Part shown: positions 53,450-60,000 of the stretch, piece by piece
Layout: every line of letters begins with the position of its first letter
Numbering within the stretch: position 1 is the stretch's first letter
Assembly: GCF_932526225.1 (NCBI RefSeq)
Contig: NC_064041.1
Coordinates: 1,130,699-1,190,698 of the forward strand
Reading direction: 5' to 3'
Length of the DNA: 60,000 nucleotides
Origin: Nematostella vectensis
Taxonomy: Eukaryota; Cnidaria; Anthozoa; Actiniaria; Edwardsiidae
The notes under the pieces: generated by a model
The model's database searches: none
Told to the model about the DNA's origin: nothing
The model's input: only the letters and a program-made list of their open reading frames with translations
Position numbers and translations under genes: made by a program

Positions 53450-55510
53450 TAATCGTTTCACAGGGATGAGATAACTTATCAAGCTTTCTACCTAGCTCAA
53501 TGATAATAAACCCAAGCCTGTACTTGAGCACAAACTTTGAAACATTTCAAAATTTAACGTGAGCAACTTTTCTAGCCGAATTCTTTCAATTTTTTTTTTC
53601 TGGAAACGCACTAAAAATATAGATATGGTGAAAGAGAGCTTCTGAGGAGAAATAGGCGACCGAACAGTGCATTTGGTGGTTTGAGTTAGAAGGCTGTTTT
53701 ACTCAAAGTTTCTAAGCTGATCGCCAAACTTTGTAAATCATTCACATTAACATGATCATTTCTTAGAAATCTTGAAGATCGGACGTATTTGGTTCTTTCC
53801 TTCACTAAAATTTATCGCATTATTGTTCACAACAACACACAACAATTTCAATGGCATATTACGCCTTTCTGGTCGTTTAAAGCTTCTATTTAAAATTATT
53901 AAATTAATTGTCATTGATGACCTCTTTGTTGGCTCACGGAGGTTTACCTTTGAGCTAGCATACGGTTGATGTAACAAAGGCTGTCTGATTTGCAACCATA
54001 GCTAAAAATGGGTCTTCTAACTTTTTTTTCACTAACCTTTTTGAAGCACTGCAACATGCACTGCGTGGTTTAAATTAGTTTTTAAACAAGGACTCTCTTG
54101 ATTTTAACCGTTTTAGCCTGACAAATTTGGGACTATGGGTCACATAAAAGTTTGATGACTCTTGTCATAGAAAACCCATTCTGCGAGTATTTTTTGTTGT
54201 TGTTAATATCAGTCATTGGCCATATGTTTACATTTTGATTCGATTGAATCGCTTTGCTTAAAAGCTGGTAAAACAACTTTCATAAATGAAACAGCCTACA
54301 CTATCATATAAATGGCATTTTCCTTCTTCAGGCGGAGTACTAAAAGTTATGTTTCTAGCTTGAAAGAGGCTTAAAGGAATCTTTTGCTGTTTCTCTACCC
54401 TCTCTCTCGGTGTCTTGCCCCCATGATAATGCGAAGAGGAAATTTACAATAAAAATCATGCTCGACTTATTAGCAAAAAAACTCTAGGACGTGAATAAAA
54501 TTATACTTTGAGCGTTTTATTCGTTTTCATTTTCTAAATTGTGCCTCATCCTAAACAGTAATGTTCACGCATAATAACAAAATTTTATTAAGTCCAAATA
54601 AACAAAATTTTGGAGAAAAAAGAGGGAAGTTTATTTTTAACGCAGTTGCCATGCTGAAATGCACGGTCACTTGTTCATTTCATTCTTTTGCTATTTACGC
54701 ACGCCTCTACGGCTAGAACAAAGATTTAGTCGAGCATGAGTGAATGACACACTTTTGAATTTATCCTCCTATTTTTGAAATCGTTAGGATCTGGAGCCCA
54801 TCTTTCACTCACCGATAGTTTATTAGTTGGAGATTCATATATTGTACATGATTTTCATAAAACGAGTCTATGACAAGGTGTACCAAAAATGTTTTTAGAA
54901 GCAAACATAATTATTGGCTGTTGTTGCATGTCTATGCTATTAAAGGACTTTTTTGCTCTTAATAAAGGGTGCTACGGAAATCAAACCTCCCAGACATATT
55001 CCTGAAGGAATTCTTATCAAACGTCCAATACAAACTTTCCAGCGATTTCTACGCCTTTTCGAGATATTTAGAATATAATTACATGCGTGCTTTGCGGCTT
55101 GACGAGACGGTAAAACCATGCAAGCTCGTAATCGTTTAATAATTTTAAAACCAGGTGGAAATATGTGCTCATGAGTTCACTCAGATTAAGTAAAGTAACA
55201 GTTTTAGCTATGCTGTGAGTCTCGGCTTTTAACTTTGCTTATGACTGGATATACCAAAAATGCGAAATTTAGTGAGTTAGAACTTTTCTCATGTGATTCA
55301 TTCTCTTCAAAATATCAACAAAATCTGATTCTTTTTAGACTTCTTAGGAAGTTGATTTGCTAACATGAGATAAGTTGACCCTTATACTTTATTGTCATGA
55401 TATTTTTTGTTTAAAAAGTATAACAGGCGAGCATACTATCTAATGTTATAAATGTAAGAAAACTTCGCTAAACATCGCTTTCGTCAAAGCGTGGGCTGTT
55501 GTCATGACAA
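53450..55510. other. Central AT-rich segment of the inverted-repeat element
   Basis: No recognisable gene, RNA or repeat was found. The opposing frames at 53756-53995 show no family resemblance. Confidence 0.5.
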
Positions 55511-55675
55511 ATGACAGAAAATGGCGTCGCATGGAATCGAGGACGCCGGACAGTGGCTTATGCAAATGAGCATCTGTTCCGTAGACTGTTAGCAATATTG
55601 TATACTCTTGGGGCCTGGGCGAGCAGACTTGGCTCTCGGTCATTCCACTCGGCCATGAACTACGCCATGACACAT

Positions 55676-56650
55676 TCTTTTTTAAGCAAAGATCACAAGA
55701 TATGGAATTTTAAGCAAAGATCACAAGATTATATGGAATTTTAAGCAAAAGATATGAAATTTTAATCAACAATCACAAGATTATATGGAATTTTAAGCAA
55801 AGATCACAGGATTATATGGAATTTTAAGCAAAGATCACAGGATTATATGGAATTTTAAGCAAAGATCACAGGATTATATGGAATTTTAAGCAAAGATCAC
55901 AAGATATGGAATTTTAAGCAAAGATCACAGGATTATATGGAATTTTAAGCAAAGATCACAGGATTATATGGAATTTTAAGCAAAGATCACAGGATTATAT
56001 GGAATTTTAAGCAAAGATCACAGGATTATATGGAATTTTAAGCAAAGATCACAGGATTATATGGAATTTTAAGCAAAGATCACAGGATTATATGGAATTT
56101 TAAGCAAAGATCACAAGATATGGAATTTTAAGCAAAGATCACAGGATTATATGGAATTTTAAGCAAAGATCACAGGATTATATGGAATTTTAAGCAAAAG
56201 ATATGAAATTTTAATCAACAATCACAAGATTATATGGAATTTTAAGCAAAGATCACAGGATTATATGGAATTTTAAGCAAAGATCACAAGATTATATGGA
56301 ATTTTAAGCAAAAGATATGAAATTTTAATCAACAATCACAAGATTATATGGAATTTTAAGCAAAGATCACAGGATTATATGGAATTTTAAGCAAAGATCA
56401 CAGGATTATATGGAATTTTAAGCAAAGATCACAGGATTATATGGAATTTTAAGCAAAGATCACAAGATATGGAATTTTAAGCAAAGATCACAGGATTATA
56501 TGGAATTTTAAGCAAAGATCACAGGATTATATGGAATTTTAAGCAAAGATCACAGGATTATATGGAATTTTAAGCAAAGATCACAGGATTATATGGAATT
56601 TTAAGCAAAGATCACAGGATTATATGGAATTTTAAGCAAAGATAACAAGA
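55676..56650 (+). repeat. 31-bp satellite, long copy in the right arm
   Basis: About 32 units of AAGCAAAGATCACAGGATTA plus TATGGAATTTT. Variants with CAAGATATGG and with AAAAGATATGAAATTTTAAT recur at intervals, showing higher-order duplication. The left arm holds only ~7 units, so the array grew after the arms formed or shrank in the left arm. Confidence 0.93.
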
Positions 56651-56822
56651 TATCGAATTTCACTGCTGGGTCGGTGAACTTTAAAAAAAAACTCAGAACT
56701 TTTCGGACATTTAAAACTTCTTGCCAACTGGAAAGTTATTTTATTAACGTTCATAATCTTAATTAAGCATCGCAAGTTTCCTTCCAACCTTAACATGTGA
56801 CCGTAAATTGAAAGCATTTAAG

Positions 56823-58011
56823 GCGCACTTTTATTGTACAGCCGTTACGCACAAATAGGACGCGCCAAAGTTTGATCTAGAATCATTTATTGAACCATTT
56901 AAAATTAAGTAGTTGAATCATTAAACATCTTTAATATACAATTTATCTATCCATCTCTACCTACCTACCCACCCACCCATCTGTCTACCCCCCCCCCCCT
57001 TTTGGCAAATACTTGTAACGCCATCAAAGACGTCATCAAAAACAAAATTATTCACATTTTTGTGATATCAAATCGTAAGGCAACTCGGTTTCGGAAATGT
57101 TATGTGATCGTCAGGAGGGGAAACAGAATAACCACGTGGTTAATTGGAATCGATGACGACATAAATTTTTAGTTTCTCATGGAAAAAACATGCCCAAACA
57201 ACGTTACTTACGTTACTGTCAAATCTTAGGCAGACATCTTTCCCAGTTTCTAATGTGGTTTTAGAAAGTGAGTCGGTAATTGCGATTGAGCTGCTTTGGA
57301 AACTAAACAGCGCATGCGCAACATGCACGTGACAACTCATACACTTATTTCAATAATGTTTTCAGTGCAAATGGCAATTGGCAGTTCTAAGACCAATCAC
57401 TGCTAAAAAGTATAATTATTTGTAAGAATAAAGATCATAACTAATATAATCACAGAAATTATCCACATTTTCCTACATTCATTAGAAATTTGACGAGTTC
57501 CATGGTTATTTTTTATAGGAGAACTACCATTTGACAAACGCGTTTTTTGAAATAGATGTATAAAGTGATAATGAAATTGACAATATCTTTTTACAGCAAG
57601 AATTCAAGAAGTTCAAACAAAGTCTTAGCAACCAACAGAAGAAATCACTTTTCTGCCAAATAATTGAAATTGGACACACCCTGGATTTAGGCAAACGATA
57701 TGGGATGTGCTGCAAGCTAGACAGAAATGGTAAGCAATAAACAAAATCTTGTTCTAAGAAAGATATACGAAACCTAAGGACTTCCGATCCTTAAGATGAG
57801 AACTTTAGCTGAACTTCCGCTGAGCGTTCGGATGTTGAAGTAATCACTGCTCAACCGAGATGAACAGGTTCATTGTCATGTTTTCCAACGAAAATAAAAT
57901 CGCACTCAGAAACTTACTCGCCAGTTTGAACATGAGGCTGATCTCGTGATCTCCTGGTCACAAGTTACAGTGTCACGTGACGCCAGGTCACTACTCACAA
58001 TGGCAGGATTA
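56823..58011. other. Spacer downstream of the GPCR gene
   Basis: It holds a CCTACCCACC-type C-rich low-complexity tract at about 56958-56999 and otherwise unique AT-rich sequence. The small frames at 57140-57715 were not recognised. Confidence 0.5.
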
Positions 58012-58098
58012 TCACGTGACATTGCCTCTTTCTCCAGATGTGTCACATGACGCCAGGCCTTCAAGAACGATGGCAGGGTTATCACGTGACATATTACC
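57967..58098 (-). repeat. Short tandem duplication at the GPCR C-terminus
   Basis: TCACGTGACGCCAGGTCACT with AATGGCAGGATTATCACGTG at 57973-58020 is a diverged copy of TCACATGACGCCAGGCCTTC with GATGGCAGGGTTATCACGTG at 58043-58089. The gene-side copy codes MSRDNPAIVLEGLAS; the second lies just past the stop. Confidence 0.75.
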
Positions 58099-58908
58099 TT
58101 TTGTGTCAGGTTGATGAGGTCTGATTAGTCTACATGATGTACAGAGTACACACAGTCTGGCGAGGTTAAACAGCTCCTTCCTGAACTGTGGCATGCGGAT
58201 GGAATATACCAGAACATTCCAGAACGAGTTGCTCAAGAGCAAAAGAAAAAACACATTAGTCCGCAGGGATATTCCGCTCCTTTGTATTAATGCCAAATAT
58301 ATTAGAAAAGGAAGATAACAAACGAGCGTTGTTGAGGTGACAATGCTCAGAGTCTTGGCGAGCTTTGCGTTGTTCCTTGAGGCTCGCTCGTTATCAAAAG
58401 TTTTCCCGAATCTCATCTTGATCCAAATAGAGACGTAGCAAATAGTTATGACGGCTAAACATACTGTGATTTCCGATATTGAGAACAAATAAAAAAATAT
58501 TTTAAATCTAAGAAGAAATAGCAATGTTGATGACCATGTCCACAATAAGACGATCCAAATTACGTAGGTCCTGGTTCGAGATGAGCGATGCTTGAACGGA
58601 AAGAACACCGCATATGCCCTCTCTACTGCAACGCCAGTTAACGATAGAAGAGACACTCTTATGGAAACAACAAGCCAGCCAAGGTCAACAATGTATAAGT
58701 AATGCAAAATATTCGCAATACCGACCAGCAAGTCAGCCACTGTCATACTCAGTACGAAGAAGGTCGACTTCTTGGTCCGGAAAGACTTGCGGAGTAGCAC
58801 AATAATCGCGATGGCGTTGGCTACAGTTACTACACATCCCTCACTGACAAATATAGCTTGAAACACATCAAATGGAATCCATTCCTGACCAAATGTAGTG
58901 TTATTCAT
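58012..58908 (-). CDS. Class A (rhodopsin-like) G protein-coupled receptor, ligand unknown
   Basis: The 298-residue intronless frame has seven hydrophobic segments. The N-terminus has overlapping glycosylation sequons (NNTT). TM1 (~18-40) has Asn in VANAIAIIVLL. TM2 (~50-74) has LSMTVADLLVG with the conserved Asp. TM3 ends GVAVERAYAVFFPFKH, giving ERA in place of DRY. TM4 has LLWTWS, TM6 has CYLPF in place of CWLP, and TM7 has NVLVYSIRMPQFRKEL, where NPxxY has lost its Pro. A Cys-rich stretch (CVLCTSC) after TM7 could be palmitoylated. The extracellular Cys before TM3 is missing. It resembles the amine/adenosine/melanocortin-like orphan receptors abundant in cnidarians; no ligand can be inferred. 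It is the first gene right of the transposon-rich spacer. Confidence 0.85.
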   Translation of the reverse strand: MNNTTFGQEWIPFDVFQAIFVSEGCVVTVANAIAIIVLLRKSFRTKKSTFFVLSMTVADLLVGIANILHYLYIVDLGWLVVSIRVSLLSLTGVAVERAYAVFFPFKHRSSRTRTYVIWIVLLWTWSSTLLFLLRFKIFFYLFSISEITVCLAVITICYVSIWIKMRFGKTFDNERASRNNAKLAKTLSIVTSTTLVCYLPFLIYLALIQRSGISLRTNVFFLLLLSNSFWNVLVYSIRMPQFRKELFNLARLCVLCTSCRLIRPHQPDTKGNMSRDNPAIVLEGLASCDTSGERGNVT

Positions 58909-60000
58909 CGTTCCAGCTTATCATAAAAACGGGGATTCTTTCCTTCACGACTTTTGAGCTTGTGATTTTCTTTTAAAGCCAAAATTTGGTCTGGAGTTGT
59001 TTATGCTTTGTTGATGTATTGAAAGTTGAATGTTGAAATACGTGGATAGATCGAAACGAACTCGTATGCTCTCCTAATGTCTTGTTGAGATGTGCTGGAC
59101 TTCAAAAAGGTGTCTGGTGTCTCCGTGATGCTCGCAGCTCTCAGTGCGAAAAACCTTGAAGGGAGATGAAATCGCCAACTTGAAACTCAACCTGTTGTAG
59201 AAGTGAGAAGCAATCAAACCGTTTATCTTTGACGTCCCCCTATACACTGTTAGATTCTTAGTAATTACCTCGAGACGTTCTACACAGATAGGATTCTTAT
59301 TACAAAACGACAGTGCCCTATTGGCCAAATCAAGGTCACGTGGTTAAGCGTAAATAAAATGCCAAAAGATGTGCCAATATTTTGCTTTAGTTTCAAGCCT
59401 TTTACCTAAAGCGGTTAGCTATTTTATTTCAAAACTTGTAAGATAATTGGACAGATGGTGTTTGTTAAGTTTTGATAATGCGCAAGTTGGCGCTAGGGTG
59501 AGAATCCCTGATTGAGCAAGACTTCCGTCGTTACCCTTCTAATACAAAGGTTATGGCAGTTTATCAAATCTCGAACACATTTCATTTCGGATCTCATATT
59601 ATTCGCAGTTGGAATCTTTTTAATTAGGATATTACGCTTTTAATAAGAAACGAAATTGTTTAACTGTCAAGAATGCCTTTATTTTCCCAACTTGACCGAG
59701 ATCCGATAGCATAGGCTCTCAGGCCAAAAACGTTCCAGCACTTGGGCAACACAGATGTCTTCCAACTTTTTCTATAATGTTCCTTTCTTCTTTTGTTTCT
59801 GGCGTTATTTCGTCTGTAATGCCCTGAATTGTATTACTGTCTTTGTTTACCATCTGTTCGATGAAAATTATTCCAGTTCAATGACGACTTATAACTAGCC
59901 ATTTACTGTTTTCATTCCCCATAAGTTTCCCGGCAATCAGAACTCATTGTCTAAAACAAAAACAGATTCGCAAAATACGACAACGTTTTATTTCAGTCTT
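58909..60000. other. Upstream flank of the GPCR gene, no gene seen
   Basis: This should contain the GPCR promoter. The 84-codon frame at 59074-59328 has no recognised family. No repeat array was seen. Confidence 0.5.

Larger units (their letters stand above)
52476..56817. mobile_element. 4.3-kb inverted-repeat element with internal satellite, possible TTAA target site
   Basis: The outer arms read TTTACGGTCACATGTTAAGG and GAACGTTAATAA(A/G)ATAACTT on the left, with the complement on the right (56650-56817). TTAA flanks both tips (52472-52475 and 56818-56821). Both arms then carry the 31-bp satellite and an inner inverted block (53290-53450 versus 55510-55675, with TTATGCAAATGAGCATCTGT). A ~2-kb AT-rich centre separates them. 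The left arm has ~415 bp (52519-52936) absent from the right arm. No transposase was seen. The TTAA duplication is suggestive only. Confidence 0.75.

Noticed and set aside
53220-55744. Similar small frames in opposite arms (MAYANEHLFRRLLAILYTLG) at 53220-53411 and 55511-55744
   Set aside because: They are two copies of the same inverted-repeat segment, short, running into the satellite, and without a recognised family. They may be a remnant but cannot be supported as a gene.
59074-59328. 84-codon minus-strand frame upstream of the GPCR
   Set aside because: It has no recognised family, motif or splice context; its length is within chance expectation for this base composition.

Overview
The window looks like nuclear DNA of an invertebrate animal, most likely a cnidarian (sea anemone or coral). 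The grounds are two conserved intron-rich animal genes, an intronless class A GPCR, an intact tyrosine-recombinase retrotransposon, many DNA-transposon remnants, AT-rich spacers and a very large load of tandem repeats. The phylum is an inference; only 'metazoan' is well supported. REGION BY REGION. 1-7115 (minus strand): eleven exons of WDR46/UTP7, a nucleolar WD40 protein of the small-subunit processome. The 3' end of the gene runs off the left edge. 7116-9099: spacer with a short tandem duplication, homopolymers and a MITE-like element. 9100-49811 (minus strand): one complete alpha-L-fucosidase gene. Its 451-residue product is spread over 8 exons across 40.7 kb, and every splice phase closes. 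Intron 7 (11 kb) is a 39-bp array, intron 5 (6.6 kb) is a 62-bp array, and intron 3 (20 kb) is a 25-bp array interrupted by a 5.3-kb DIRS-type retrotransposon and a 3.2-kb foldback transposon. 49812-57900: transposon-rich spacer holding a 1.2-kb inverted-repeat element with a 9-bp target duplication, a LINE 3' end and a 4.3-kb inverted-repeat element with its own satellite. 58012-58908 (minus strand): a class A GPCR. 58909-60000: no gene seen. MAIN OBSERVATION. Four separate tandem arrays in the two genes (WDR46 introns after the exons ending at 680 and 6075; fucosidase introns after the exons ending at 27640 and 20294) have a repeat unit that contains the 3' end of the adjacent exon, the 5' splice site and the first intron bases. 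Each array begins at the authentic splice donor and runs into the intron, giving about 10, 26, 98 and 270 copies of an exon-intron junction. The exon ends match conserved protein sequence, so the exon is the source and the array the product. This suggests a process that repeatedly starts satellite growth at 5' splice sites. Nearly all the very long open frames in the window are by-products of stop-free repeat units, not genes.
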